Positions 34,320-43,512 of a DNA stretch of 64,000 nt are shown here, piece by piece; the stretch's first letter is position 1, and every line of letters starts with the position of its first letter. The stretch covers positions 7,197,524 to 7,261,523 of the forward strand of contig CP036434.1 of NCBI GenBank assembly GCA_007751475.1. The letters run 5' to 3'. This stretch comes from Saltatorellus ferox (GTDB taxonomy: Bacteria > Planctomycetota > UBA1135 > GCA-002686595). The notes beneath the pieces were generated by a model. That model worked only from the letters and a program-made list of their open reading frames with translations, did not search any database and was not told the DNA's origin. The translations under genes and the position numbers were made by a program.

Positions 34320-36038
34320 ATGATTCAGAACTCCGTTCACAGTCACCGCCTGGCCTGGCTCGCGGTCCTTCCGCTTCTGGCGGTTTGCGGTTCGTCCAAG
34401 GCTCTGGCTCTTCAACTCGACTCGGCCTCCGAAGCACCGGGCACCCTACGACCCGAGTACGTTCCGGGCTGGAACCGAGCTCCGGTCCAGCGCGAGCTGA
34501 ACCTCCTGTACGACCCCGCCATGTCCGAGACGGACAACGGCGACCGACTCAAGGATCAGTTCGAAGCACTCCTCCCCGGCGACCTCTTGCGCGTCGGACC
34601 CGGACGCTGGTCGGTCAACTCGTTCTTCCAGGTCGATCTCCAGGGCACCGCAGCCGCCCCGATCCGCATCATCGGTGAGCCCGGGGCCATTCTGACGCGG
34701 CCCAATGAGTGGCAGAACGCGATCAATTTCGGCTCCACGACCGCGGCGGCCACGAGCTATCTGCTCTTCCGAGGGTTTGAGGTCACGAACGGTTCCTACG
34801 GCATCCGGCTGCAGAACGTCGACAACCTCTGGATCGATCAGTGCCACGTGCACGGGGTGAGGGCGGTGGGCATCGGAGCCAACTCGCACCACACGAACGC
34901 GCTCTACGTGACGCGGTGCGAGGTCCACGACACGGCGTCGACCGGCGAGGGGATGTACCTGGGGGGCAACAACGCATCCGCCATCTGCTCCAACGCGGTC
35001 ATCGCGCTGAACCACGTCCACGATACCGGTGGAAGCCAGGGCGACGGGATCGAGCTCAAGCAAGGCAGCCACGGCTGTCTGATCGCCGAGAATCTCATCC
35101 ATGGCACGAACTATCCGGGATTGCTCGTCTACGGCACGGACGGGAACCCCGTCAACATCATCGAGAGCAACGTGATCTGGGATACGGTCAGCAACCCGTT
35201 CCAGGTCCAGGGTGAGGCGATCGTCCGCAACAACCTGATCTTCGCGGCGAACAGCGCTGCGCTGCAGAGTGGACCGCACCAGGACGCCACGACGAACCTG
35301 AAGATCATCGGCAACACGTTCATCGCACGCGGCTCGGAGGCAGCCTTCTTACGCTCATGGGGAGGCAAGCCAGGGATGGTGCTCGCGAACAACGTGTTCT
35401 ACTGCGAGGCGGGAGAGGCGGTCCACGTGAATGGTGGCCTGGCCGGAGTCGTGGTGGCCAGCAACGTCGCGCTCGGTCCGGTCTGGGGCATCCCGATGAC
35501 GGGATTCAGCCAGGGCGCCGGCCTCAGCGACTTCATCGATGTGACGTGGGACGGAACCCATCGGGATGCGCGTCCAACGGGGCAGAGCGCACTCAACCGC
35601 CCAACCCTCAGCCATCCTGACTGGACCCGCGACCTGACGGGCGCCATCCGCCCGCTCAACCCACGAATCGGTGCGCTCGAGCCGGGGACCTACGGCCGCT
35701 ACCTGGGCTTCTGGACGCCCACATCCCCCCGCCTGCGCACGCGCTTCCCATTGGTCGCAGGCATGCCGTCCTACTCGGTGACGGTCGAGGGAGCTCCCCC
35801 CTTCTCCAGCGTCTGGCTGGGATCGGAGATCCTCGAACAGTCCGCCGTAGGCGGAACCCAGCAAGGTTCCCCGATCGTGTTCCGCGCCGCCACCACGGAT
35901 GCTACCGGCCGAGCCGTCATCACCCTGGACCCCGCCCTACTCCCCACCAACCCCGGCGACAGCCTGCAAATCCGAGCCATGACGCGCACCCCATCCGGCC
36001 CCCTCTTCACCCGCCGAATGATCGCCACCGCCAAGTAA
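34320..36038 (+). CDS. Secreted right-handed beta-helix protein, full-length form
   Basis: A 572-aa protein; the ATG at 34320 starts a signal peptide (LAWLAVLPLLAVCGSSKALA). Residues about 90-135 (LLPGDLLRVGPGRWSV, FFQVDLQGTAAAPIRI) open a parallel beta-helix that runs to about 430, with rungs such as YLLFRGFEVTNGSYGIRLQN, LYVTRCEVHDT, GCLIAENLIHGT and NLKIIGNTFIARG, as in polysaccharide-lyase/NosD-like proteins. A C-terminal beta module begins EPGTYGRYLGFWTP. The shorter paralogue at 7912-8634 has both ends but not the helix. A candidate polysaccharide-binding or -degrading protein; no catalytic residues assigned. A 91-bp palindrome follows the stop. Confidence 0.82.
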   Translation: MIQNSVHSHRLAWLAVLPLLAVCGSSKALALQLDSASEAPGTLRPEYVPGWNRAPVQRELNLLYDPAMSETDNGDRLKDQFEALLPGDLLRVGPGRWSVNSFFQVDLQGTAAAPIRIIGEPGAILTRPNEWQNAINFGSTTAAATSYLLFRGFEVTNGSYGIRLQNVDNLWIDQCHVHGVRAVGIGANSHHTNALYVTRCEVHDTASTGEGMYLGGNNASAICSNAVIALNHVHDTGGSQGDGIELKQGSHGCLIAENLIHGTNYPGLLVYGTDGNPVNIIESNVIWDTVSNPFQVQGEAIVRNNLIFAANSAALQSGPHQDATTNLKIIGNTFIARGSEAAFLRSWGGKPGMVLANNVFYCEAGEAVHVNGGLAGVVVASNVALGPVWGIPMTGFSQGAGLSDFIDVTWDGTHRDARPTGQSALNRPTLSHPDWTRDLTGAIRPLNPRIGALEPGTYGRYLGFWTPTSPRLRTRFPLVAGMPSYSVTVEGAPPFSSVWLGSEILEQSAVGGTQQGSPIVFRAATTDATGRAVITLDPALLPTNPGDSLQIRAMTRTPSGPLFTRRMIATAK

Positions 36039-36048
36039 CCCCTCCCAT

Positions 36049-36168
36049 CCGGAACAAACGGACCAGGTGCATCCATTCCGGAACAAACGGACCAGGTGCA
36101 TCCATTCCGGAACAAACGGACCAGGTCCGTTTGTTCCGGAATGGATGCACCTGGTCCGTTTGTTCCGG
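36049..36168. repeat. 29-bp direct repeats merging into a perfect 91-bp palindrome
   Basis: A 29-bp unit with core GGAACAAACGGACCAGGTGC recurs at 36051, 36080 and 36109 (the third truncated). Bases 36078-36122 and 36124-36168 are perfect reverse complements (45 bp) around the single base 36123. The element fills the gap between the convergent stops at 36038 and 36170. It resembles the palindromes at 15118 and 16560 in design (direct duplication inside an inverted repeat) but not in sequence. Possible bidirectional terminator or palindromic mobile element. Confidence 0.92.
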
Positions 36169-36169
36169 G

Positions 36170-37447
36170 TCAGGTCAGGGATTCCAGGAGTTTGGACAGG
36201 ATGCGGGGGCCGTCCGCTCGGAGGCCGTCGTGCTCGTACTCGTTCGTGACCCAGGGGTGGAGGCCCCGGATCTTCTTGGCGGTTTCCAAAGAGAGGTCTG
36301 CGGGTACGAACATGTCGTCGTGGTAGACGACGGCGGAGACCGGGACCTCGTTGTTCGCCAGCTGGGCTTCGTCGTAGAGGAGCGGCCAGTTCGACGCCTT
36401 GGCCAGGGCCTCGGCCGCTGGCTTCAGAGGGCGCAGTTCGGTCCACTCATCGAACATCCACGGGAAGATCATCTCTCCCGTCAGGAGCGGCGCCTCGGAA
36501 CGGTCGAGGGAAGCCCGTGCGTCGAACTCCGCGTGGTCGGCTCGAACGCGCTCCGCCGACCAGTCCGTCGATCGGCCCTGCGCGTAGCACGCCTCGTGCA
36601 AGAGGGCGTAGAAAGGATTCGTATCGAACGACTGCAGGTTCTCGATGCCGCGCAGGAAGGTGATCGAGAGCTCGTCGGTGCCAGGCACGAAGGCACGCTC
36701 GAACAGATAGAAGATCTGAGGTGCGCCGTAGGAAAAGCCGAGCTGCGCGCCGATCGTCTGGATCCTGCGCTGGGACAGAGGATCGCCGCACGGGAGCTTC
36801 ACGTCGCCCTCCGCGGCGCGACGGAACACCCGGACCATGAGATCGGAGAGTTCGGGGAACTGGCGATGCATCTTGGCGTTCTTCGAGGCTGTTCGCGGGA
36901 ACGTCCTTCGGTAGACCTCGTCCGCGTGGTTCCCGAGGCCGGGAAGGCCCCCCGTGATCATCGCGCCGGCCAGCCCCTCCGGTGCGATCGAAAGGTACGT
37001 CGTCACGCAGAATCCTCCGAAGCTCTGGCCGAGTACCGTCCAGCGCTCTTGCTCGCCTAGCAGCTGACAGCGGATGGCCTCGCAGTCCTTCACGATCGAG
37101 TCCGCTCGAAAGTGACGCAGATGCTCGACCTGTGCGGCCGTGCTCCCGAGCTCCAAGAGGCTCCTCGTCGTGTGCGGCGTGCTCAATCCCGTTCCGCGCT
37201 GATCCAGCGCGAGCACGCGATAGCGCTCGGCCGCGTACCCGATCCAGCCCTCCTTCGCCGTCGGACGCGGACTTTCGAAGCCGGGCCCCCCCTGGAGGAA
37301 GACGAGCCAGGGGCGCGTCTCCGCACCTGGTCCGGGAGCCACGAACTCGCGCGCGCAGACCTCGATCGTCGGCCCCTCCGGCACCGCATGATCGAGTGGT
37401 AGCCGGAAGCGGTGATCGGTTGCCCGGAGGCCGGAGAGCTTGAACAT
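36170..37447 (-). CDS. Alpha/beta hydrolase, prolyl iminopeptidase-like (S33)
   Basis: A 425-aa protein starting at the ATG at 37447. Motifs: oxyanion FLQGGPGFESPRP, LDQRGTGLSTP, nucleophile elbow GQSFGG, acid in VYHDDMFVP and late His in NEYEHDGLR. HGGPG/DQRGxGxS with GQSWGG-like elbows are typical of prolyl aminopeptidases, which release N-terminal proline. It has no signal peptide, so it is cytosolic. It is the last gene of the tightly packed topA operon (10 bp after the phosphodiesterase stop). Confidence 0.88.
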   Translation of the reverse strand: MFKLSGLRATDHRFRLPLDHAVPEGPTIEVCAREFVAPGPGAETRPWLVFLQGGPGFESPRPTAKEGWIGYAAERYRVLALDQRGTGLSTPHTTRSLLELGSTAAQVEHLRHFRADSIVKDCEAIRCQLLGEQERWTVLGQSFGGFCVTTYLSIAPEGLAGAMITGGLPGLGNHADEVYRRTFPRTASKNAKMHRQFPELSDLMVRVFRRAAEGDVKLPCGDPLSQRRIQTIGAQLGFSYGAPQIFYLFERAFVPGTDELSITFLRGIENLQSFDTNPFYALLHEACYAQGRSTDWSAERVRADHAEFDARASLDRSEAPLLTGEMIFPWMFDEWTELRPLKPAAEALAKASNWPLLYDEAQLANNEVPVSAVVYHDDMFVPADLSLETAKKIRGLHPWVTNEYEHDGLRADGPRILSKLLESLT

Positions 37448-37457
37448 CTGCAATGGG

Positions 37458-38312
37458 TCAGGAGCGCGCACGGAGAGCGACGTCAGGGAAGTCGCTGAAG
37501 AGAGCATCTACGTCATGGTCCTGGAAGAACCGGCGAGTCTCGTCCTCATCTTCCTTGAACGTGTACGGGATCACGGCGAGCCGAAGCTCGTGGGCCTCGC
37601 GAACGAGCTGCCCCTTCGTCGCCTCGATCATCGTCTTTGAAGGGCCGATCGCCTCGGCCCTCTTCGCGATCTCGGCGAGCTGGCTTCGATCCGGAGCTTC
37701 TCCGCCAAGGAGCTCCAGCATCGTGGATCGAATGCCAGCGTCCCGCACGCGCACCAGCGCATCAGGCTCGAACGACTGGGTGATACAAAGGGCGCCCGGC
37801 TCGTCGTAGCCCGCTTCGCGCAGGGCCTGCACGTACACTTCCTCTAGCGGACGCTTCTCCCGGCGATGAAAGTCGGGCGCCTTGAGCTCGGGAACGATGC
37901 CGACCTCCCGCCCCGTGCGTTCGTTGAGGTGCGCGACGAGGGCCAGGAACTCCTGGAACGTCGGCACGCTGCATCCGCGGAATCGATGGCGATCGCCGCC
38001 GGTCGCGGAGAGCTCCCGGATCTCGTCAAGCGTGAAGTCTGCGGCATAGAAACGACCATCGGTGCGCGCGCGACCCGGAAACCGCTGCGCGACGTCCGTG
38101 ACGCGCTCCAGGTGCACGTCGTGCATGCAGATTGCCACGTCGTCAGCGGTCAGCACGAGGTCCGGCTCCAGCATGTCCGCGCCGAGCCCGTAAGCCATCG
38201 AGTAGGCCTCCAGCGTGTGCTCGGGTAGGTATCCGCTCGCACCGCGATGCGCGACCACGAGCCCCGGACGGCTCCACGGCCACTCGCCCAGTTCTCCACT
38301 TCGAATGTTCAT
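37458..38312 (-). CDS. Glycerophosphodiester phosphodiesterase
   Basis: A 284-aa TIM-barrel enzyme. The motifs are AHRGASGYLPEHTLEAY (catalytic His and Glu), LEPDLVLTADDV (metal Glu/Asp) and CMHDVHLERVTD (second His), as in GlpQ/UgpQ. It hydrolyses glycerophosphodiesters to glycerol-3-phosphate and an alcohol. No signal peptide is present, so it is UgpQ-like and cytosolic. Its ATG overlaps the upstream aminotransferase stop by 4 bp. Confidence 0.93.
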   Translation of the reverse strand: MNIRSGELGEWPWSRPGLVVAHRGASGYLPEHTLEAYSMAYGLGADMLEPDLVLTADDVAICMHDVHLERVTDVAQRFPGRARTDGRFYAADFTLDEIRELSATGGDRHRFRGCSVPTFQEFLALVAHLNERTGREVGIVPELKAPDFHRREKRPLEEVYVQALREAGYDEPGALCITQSFEPDALVRVRDAGIRSTMLELLGGEAPDRSQLAEIAKRAEAIGPSKTMIEATKGQLVREAHELRLAVIPYTFKEDEDETRRFFQDHDVDALFSDFPDVALRARS

Positions 38313-39514
38313 CGCGTAGCCAGCGTGAGTTCGCTTTCCAGTGCGTCGCCGAGGCGCTCGTACTCGGTCGCGTCGTTGTAGAGCATCGCCGAGATCCGGA
38401 ACCAGCGCTTACCCGGCGCCGGCCAGTGAACGATCGGCACTTCGATGCGATGCGTCTCGAAGAGCCTCTGGCCGAGGGTATCGGTGCGCCCTATCTCCGG
38501 CGGCGGACCGTCCGGCAAGGGGAGCGTGACGATCGATCCGAGCATCTCCTCCGGCGCGGGCGCCACGAGGCCGAGCCGCGATGTCAGGATCCGACGCCCC
38601 TCCAGCGCCAGCGCGCGGTTGGCCGCGTAGACCGCCTCGATCCCGCCGCCGTGTATCACGTTCTCCAGGAAGTCCAGGGCCACCGGGACCGCGAGAAGCG
38701 GGGTCGGATCGAACGTGCCGGTCCAGTCGAACTCCGCGAGGAAGCGCGAGCGTGCCGGCCGCGGCGTGTTCGCGGCGTGGCTGATCACCGTCGGCCGAAC
38801 CTCGGCCTGGTGCTCGGGCCGGACGTGCAGGTAGCCCGCCACCTTCGGTCCACAGAGCCACTTGTGCAGGTTGCCCGTCGTGTAGTCAGCGCCCAGCGCG
38901 TCGAGTTCGACCTTCACCATGCCCGCAGCATGCGCGGCATCGACCAGCACCCGAATACCTCTCGCGTGCGCCGCTTCGATGATGCGCGCCAGCGGCAGGA
39001 TCAGCGCCGTGGGACTCGTGACGTAGTCGACGAGCAAGAGGCGCGTCTTCGATGTGAAGGCGGCCTCGATCGCTTCCACCGCGGCGTCCGGGCCCGAGCA
39101 GGGAAACGGAATGTCCGCGACCGTCACCCTCGCTCCGGCGCGCCCGGCCACGAACCTGGCTGCGTTCGTGCAGGCGTTGTAGCCGTGGCTCGTGACGAGG
39201 ATCTCGTCGTCCGCCTCGAACGGGAATGATCGGAGCACCGCGTTGACGCCGTCGGTCGCGTTGCGCACGAACGCGAGATCCTCGAAGCGGCAGCCGAGGA
39301 AGTCGCTCAGCCTCTCCCGCACCGGATCGAGCTTCTTCTCGAGGTCACGCTCGGGCGCGAGCCACCGGATCGGGTCGCTCTCCAGCTCGTCCTGGAGCCG
39401 ACGCTGGGCCTCGAGCACCACGCGCGGCGACGCTCCGAACGAGCCGTGGTTCAGGAACGTCACGTCGGGGTTCAGGCCCCAATGGGACCGATACGCGCTG
39501 CGGGTCGAAGTCAT
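38309..39514 (-). CDS. Class V aminotransferase (isopenicillin-N epimerase-like)
   Basis: A 401-aa PLP enzyme; the ATG at 39514 lies 4 bp after the preceding stop. FLNHGSFGASPR, NATDGVNAVLRS, VDAAHAAGM (PLP Asp) and GNLHKWLCGPK (PLP Lys) are characteristic of the CsdA/isopenicillin-N epimerase-like group. The substrate is probably an amino acid or a sulfur compound, not determined. It sits in the operon topA / EEP / aminotransferase / phosphodiesterase / iminopeptidase. Confidence 0.88.
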   Translation of the reverse strand: MTSTRSAYRSHWGLNPDVTFLNHGSFGASPRVVLEAQRRLQDELESDPIRWLAPERDLEKKLDPVRERLSDFLGCRFEDLAFVRNATDGVNAVLRSFPFEADDEILVTSHGYNACTNAARFVAGRAGARVTVADIPFPCSGPDAAVEAIEAAFTSKTRLLLVDYVTSPTALILPLARIIEAAHARGIRVLVDAAHAAGMVKVELDALGADYTTGNLHKWLCGPKVAGYLHVRPEHQAEVRPTVISHAANTPRPARSRFLAEFDWTGTFDPTPLLAVPVALDFLENVIHGGGIEAVYAANRALALEGRRILTSRLGLVAPAPEEMLGSIVTLPLPDGPPPEIGRTDTLGQRLFETHRIEVPIVHWPAPGKRWFRISAMLYNDATEYERLGDALESELTLATR

Positions 39515-39518
39515 GGCG

Positions 39519-40325
39519 TCACGTCCATTCGAGACGTGCAAGGATGGGAACGTGATCGGAGGCCTCGTACTCCAACATCCAGGAAACCTGGATGGGGCGA
39601 AAACCCCGGACGAAGATGCGATCGAGGTGCAAGTCCGGGCTGAAGCCGATGGCCCGGCTCACCACGCCCGCCGGGACGTCGCCGGTCTTGCCGCCTGGAT
39701 AGTCCGGCCTGACCTCCTCCAGATCGAGCGCATGGCTCAGGGCCTCGACGGCGTCCATCCTGGCCTTGTTCCAGGTGTTGAAGTCCCCCGCCACGATCAT
39801 CGGGCCGCGGAACGCCTCGACCCGCACGCGGAGGGCCTCCAGCTGGCGCGCGAGCTGGGCACCCGACGGATCGAAGTTCAGTCCGTGAAGATTGACGAGG
39901 CAAAGTTCGCCGCCGCCCGCGACGCGGAAGAGCGACACGAGAGCGGCCTTGGGCGTCAGCACACGGAGCTCGCGCTCGGCCGAACGAACCCGGTAGGCGT
40001 TCGACGCCGCCACGGAGCTGAGCGTCATGACGCCCTCCTCGCTTCGCCCCAGGAGACCGGACCGGAAGCTTCGCGCATGGTGCCCGACCATCCCGGTCGG
40101 CAGGTGCATCCCGAGCCGCGCCTCCTGGAGCGCCAGCAGGTGAGGACACCGGATGTCGACCAGATCCTGGAGTTCGTCGTGCACCCCGTCATGCAGGAGC
40201 TTGTGGACGTTCCACGAGACGATGCAGAGTTCGGACGCCGGGTCGAACTCCTGTGCAGGTCCCTGGCCGCTGGACGGCGCGGGCTGCCCAACGGGGGTCG
40301 CGGTTTCCGACCGCCTGGATCTCAC
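39519..40325 (-). CDS. Endonuclease/exonuclease/phosphatase-family protein, cytosolic
   Basis: A 268-aa EEP protein with GTG start overlapping the topA stop (40322-40325). Motifs: VSWNVHKLLHDG, LALQEARLG (catalytic Glu), VNLHGLNFD, VAGDFNTWNK and YEASDHVPILARL (catalytic His). No signal peptide follows the start, which is Ser/Pro-rich and disordered. Coupling to topoisomerase I suggests a nucleic-acid role, though EEP enzymes also act on lipids and phosphates. Confidence 0.85.
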   Translation of the reverse strand: MRSRRSETATPVGQPAPSSGQGPAQEFDPASELCIVSWNVHKLLHDGVHDELQDLVDIRCPHLLALQEARLGMHLPTGMVGHHARSFRSGLLGRSEEGVMTLSSVAASNAYRVRSAERELRVLTPKAALVSLFRVAGGGELCLVNLHGLNFDPSGAQLARQLEALRVRVEAFRGPMIVAGDFNTWNKARMDAVEALSHALDLEEVRPDYPGGKTGDVPAGVVSRAIGFSPDLHLDRIFVRGFRPIQVSWMLEYEASDHVPILARLEWT

Positions 40326-43114
40326 GCGTCGTCCGTGCCCGCCGCCTTCTTGGAGGTTGCCTTCTTGGAGGCTTTCTTCTTGGAAGTGGCGGCCTTCTTG
40401 CTCGCCGCTTTCTTCGAGGTCGCCTTCTTCGCAGCCGTCGTCTTCGCAGCCGCCTTCTTGGCGGCCTTCTTGGCGGCCTTCTTGGCCGCTGGCTTCTTGG
40501 CGGCCTTCTTGCTCACTTTCTTCTTCTTGCCCTTCTTCTCGCGCTGCACGTCCAGCAGCTCGAGCGCATGCGCGATCGTGAGGGACAGCGGGTCCTCCAT
40601 ATCGCGCGGCAGCGAAGCGTTCACGTCTCCATCGCTCACGTAGGGTCCGTAGCGGCCCTTGAAGAGCTTCACCACCACGCCTTCGTGACCTTCGACGTTC
40701 TCGAACACCTTCATCGGCTCGGGCGCGGACGTGCGACGGCCGCCCTTCTTCTCCTCGGCGAGGAGCTCGAGCGCCCTCTCCTTCGTCACCGTCAGAAGAT
40801 TGTCCTCGGCCGCCAGGCTGCGCGTGTCCGCACCGCGCTTGATGTAGGGGCCATAGCGGCCGTTGTACGCGAGGATCTCGTTGCCGTCGCCGTCGTCGCC
40901 GAGGTTCCGCGGAAGCGAAGCCAGCGCGATCGCCGTCTCGAGATCGACGTCATCCACGGTCATGCCCTTGAGGAGCGAGACCATCTTCGGCTTCTCTTTC
41001 TTGTCGTCCGTCTGCTCCCCGAGCTGCACGTACGGCCCATAGCGCCCCGTCTTCACGTAGATCGGCAGCTGGTTGTCCGGATGGTGCCCGAGCGGCTCGT
41101 CGCCCTTGGCCTTGGCTGCGAGCAGCTCCTCCGCGAAGCTGATCGTGACCTCGTCCGGCGCCGTCTCGTCCGGGATGGGCGCAGTCGTCTCGCCGCGCTG
41201 AAGGAATGGCCCGTAGCGGCCCACTCGAACGATCACCTCCTCACCGCTCTCGTTCTTCCCGATCGGGATCGAGCAAACCGTGCGCGGATCGATGTCCTCG
41301 ACGTTCTTGTCGAGCATCGGCTTGAGCCCGGGGTGGATGCCCAGCCCTTCGGTGTAGAACTTCCGAAGGTACGGGAGCATCTCGTCGTCGCCGCGGGAGA
41401 TCGCGTCGAGGCTCTGCTCCATCGACGCCGTGAAACCCGGGTCGATGAGGTGCGACATGTGTTGCTCCATGAGCGACACCACGGCAAACGCGGTGAACGT
41501 CGGCACGAGGGCCGAGCCCTTCTTGAACGTGTAGTCGCGGCGGAGGATCGTGTCGATGATGGAAGCGTAGGTACTCGGTCGACCGATGCCCTCCTCCTCC
41601 AGCGTCTTCACGAGCGTCGCCTCCGTGAGGCGAGCGGGCGGCGAGGTGTGGTGTTCCTCGGCCTCGATGCCCTTCGCGGCCACGTCGTCGCCCTGGGCCA
41701 CCGGCGGCAGGATCGTTTCCTTGTCGCTGAGCGCGGCCTCCGGATCGTCCGAGCCCTCGACGTACGCTCGAAGGAAGCCCGGAAAGTCGATCACGCTGCC
41801 GTTCGCCTGGAAGACGGCCTGCACGCTGCCCTCTTGATCGCCGACCTTCAGCGCCATGCGGCGCCCCTTGGCGTCCTTCATCTGGCACGCGATCGTTCGC
41901 TTCCAGATCAGCTCGTAGACCTTGCCCTCGTCGGCACCCAGCAAACGCTGGATATCCTCGACCGGCGCAATGGTTTCACCGGCCGGACGGATGGCCTCGT
42001 GCGCTTCCTGGGCGTTCTGCGTCTTGCCCTTGTACTGACGCGGTTGGTCCGGGAGGAAGTCGCTGCCGTACATGTCCTCGACGGCCGCCCGCGCCAGGTC
42101 GATCGCCTGGGTCGAAAGCGTCACCGAGTCGGTTCGCATGTAGGTGATGTAACCGTTCTCGTAGAGGCGCTGCGCCGCCCGCATCGTTCGCTTCGCATCG
42201 AAGCGCAGCTTGCGGTTGCCCTCCTGCTGGAGCGTCGAGGTCGTGAACGGCGGCGCGGGCGAGCGCGTGAACGGGCGCTCCTCGGCCGAGATCACGTTGA
42301 AGGTCCCGTCCTCCAGCCGCGCGCGCAGCGCCTTGGCCGCCTCGGAGGTCAGCAGCTCGACGTCGTCGCGCTTGAGCTGACCCGTGTCAGGATCGAAGTC
42401 CTTGCCGCTCGCGATTCGCTTGCCGCCGAGCGTGACGAGGCGCGCCTCGAACTCCTTCCCCTTGCCCTCACCGGTGGTCGGCGTGAACTGGGCCACGAGG
42501 TCCCAGTACTCGGCCTCGCGGAAACGCATCCGGGCACGTTCCCGATCCACGAGAATTTTCGTGGCCACGCTTTGCACGCGGCCCGCCGAGAGCCGCGGCT
42601 TGATCTTCCGCCAGAGGATCGGCGACACCTCGTAGCCGTAGAGCCGGTCCAGGATCCGCCGGCTCTCCTGGGCCTCGACCATCGGCTGGTCGATCTCCCG
42701 TACGTCGTCGATGGCCTCGAGGATCGCCTTCTTGGTGATCTCGTGGAACACCATCCGCTGGTACGGGACCTTGGGCTGCAGGACCTCCACGAGGTGCCAG
42801 CTGATCGCCTCCCCCTCGCGGTCTTCATCGGTCGCCAGCAGGACTCGATCCACCTGCTTCAGGAGGGCCTTCAGCTCCGCGATCTTCTTCTTCTTCGCCG
42901 GCTGGACGATGTAGAGCGGCTTGAACTCGTCCTCGACGTTCACTCCAAGGCGGGACCAGGCCTCCTTCTTGTAGGCGGCCGGGATCTCGGCGGCGTTGGC
43001 CGGGAGGTCCCGGATGTGGCCGACGCTCGACTCGACGATATAGTCCTTCCCCAGGAACTTCTTGAGGGTCTTCGCTTTGGTCGGCGACTCGACGATGACG
43101 AGCGTCTTGGACAT
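40322..43114 (-). CDS. topA: DNA topoisomerase I with Lys/Ala-rich tail
   Basis: A 930-aa type IA topoisomerase. The Toprim domain starts KTLVIVESPTKAKTLKKFLG; acidic Mg residues are in LLATDEDREGEAISWH; the catalytic Tyr is in YITYMRTDSVTLS. The C-terminal third has repeats of the GRYGPYVQLG type (five or six, for example at about 592, 686, 767 and 820) in place of the E. coli-type Cys4 zinc fingers. The last about 65 residues are almost only Lys, Ala, Ser and Thr, like histone H1 tails (encoded at 40322-40530). It heads a five-gene minus-strand operon. It relaxes negative supercoils; the tail probably raises DNA affinity and processivity. Confidence 0.96.
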   Translation of the reverse strand: MSKTLVIVESPTKAKTLKKFLGKDYIVESSVGHIRDLPANAAEIPAAYKKEAWSRLGVNVEDEFKPLYIVQPAKKKKIAELKALLKQVDRVLLATDEDREGEAISWHLVEVLQPKVPYQRMVFHEITKKAILEAIDDVREIDQPMVEAQESRRILDRLYGYEVSPILWRKIKPRLSAGRVQSVATKILVDRERARMRFREAEYWDLVAQFTPTTGEGKGKEFEARLVTLGGKRIASGKDFDPDTGQLKRDDVELLTSEAAKALRARLEDGTFNVISAEERPFTRSPAPPFTTSTLQQEGNRKLRFDAKRTMRAAQRLYENGYITYMRTDSVTLSTQAIDLARAAVEDMYGSDFLPDQPRQYKGKTQNAQEAHEAIRPAGETIAPVEDIQRLLGADEGKVYELIWKRTIACQMKDAKGRRMALKVGDQEGSVQAVFQANGSVIDFPGFLRAYVEGSDDPEAALSDKETILPPVAQGDDVAAKGIEAEEHHTSPPARLTEATLVKTLEEEGIGRPSTYASIIDTILRRDYTFKKGSALVPTFTAFAVVSLMEQHMSHLIDPGFTASMEQSLDAISRGDDEMLPYLRKFYTEGLGIHPGLKPMLDKNVEDIDPRTVCSIPIGKNESGEEVIVRVGRYGPFLQRGETTAPIPDETAPDEVTISFAEELLAAKAKGDEPLGHHPDNQLPIYVKTGRYGPYVQLGEQTDDKKEKPKMVSLLKGMTVDDVDLETAIALASLPRNLGDDGDGNEILAYNGRYGPYIKRGADTRSLAAEDNLLTVTKERALELLAEEKKGGRRTSAPEPMKVFENVEGHEGVVVKLFKGRYGPYVSDGDVNASLPRDMEDPLSLTIAHALELLDVQREKKGKKKKVSKKAAKKPAAKKAAKKAAKKAAAKTTAAKKATSKKAASKKAATSKKKASKKATSKKAAGTDDA

Positions 43115-43315
43115 GAAATTGGGTGGGGAGGCGCGGCGGCGGAGGATTCGACGAGAGACTCTATATCTGTACGGGGAGTAGTTCTGGTCGACGGAGGGGC
43201 GGAAGTCTACCGCCAGGTGCTTCCTTACGTGATTTCCGGTGGCATCGGCCGCTCTCCAGGTGGCCAGGATGGAAACCGGGTGGAATTCTCTTGGGGTACC
43301 CTCATAATGCGGTTA

Positions 43316-43431
43316 GCCCCCGCGACCATGTCGCAGGGGGCCCGGTTAAGACCCCTGCGGGGCCCCGATGTAGCCGTCTTCAGAGCGTCAGGGGCCTGGC
43401 TCCCCTGGATTCCTCGGCTTCAGAGGAATTC
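43316..43431 (+). promoter_or_regulatory. Structured leader upstream of folE2 (candidate RNA element)
   Basis: Four stem-loops follow each other in the 398-bp gap between topA and folE2: A, 43316-43341 (11 bp with one bulged A); B, 43352-43362 (CCCC/GGGG); C, 43389-43407 (CAGGGG/CCCCTG); D, 43407-43431 (9 bp, GGATTCCTC/GAGGAATTC, with one G-U). The 3' side of A (43337-43342, GGGGCC) can alternatively pair with 43361-43366 (GGCCCC), which would make two exclusive folds. Only one gene of the folate/queuosine type follows. It may be a riboswitch-like or attenuator element; no known class was recognised. The rest of the gap shows nothing clear. Confidence 0.45.
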
Positions 43432-43512
43432 GCAGGGGCACCGGCGCGGTCTTCTTCACTGGATCGCCCGGGATCGCGCGTCTCCCCCCCGCCCTCCGGC
43501 GAATCCAGCACC

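Noticed and set aside
36049..36168. CRISPR-like 29-bp repeats
   Set aside because: Repeats are directly adjacent without spacers, one is inverted, and no cas gene is near.
40330..40530. Possible CRISPR or VNTR in GGCCTTCTTGGC-type repeats
   Set aside because: Low-complexity coding for the Lys/Ala tail of TopA; no regular spacers.
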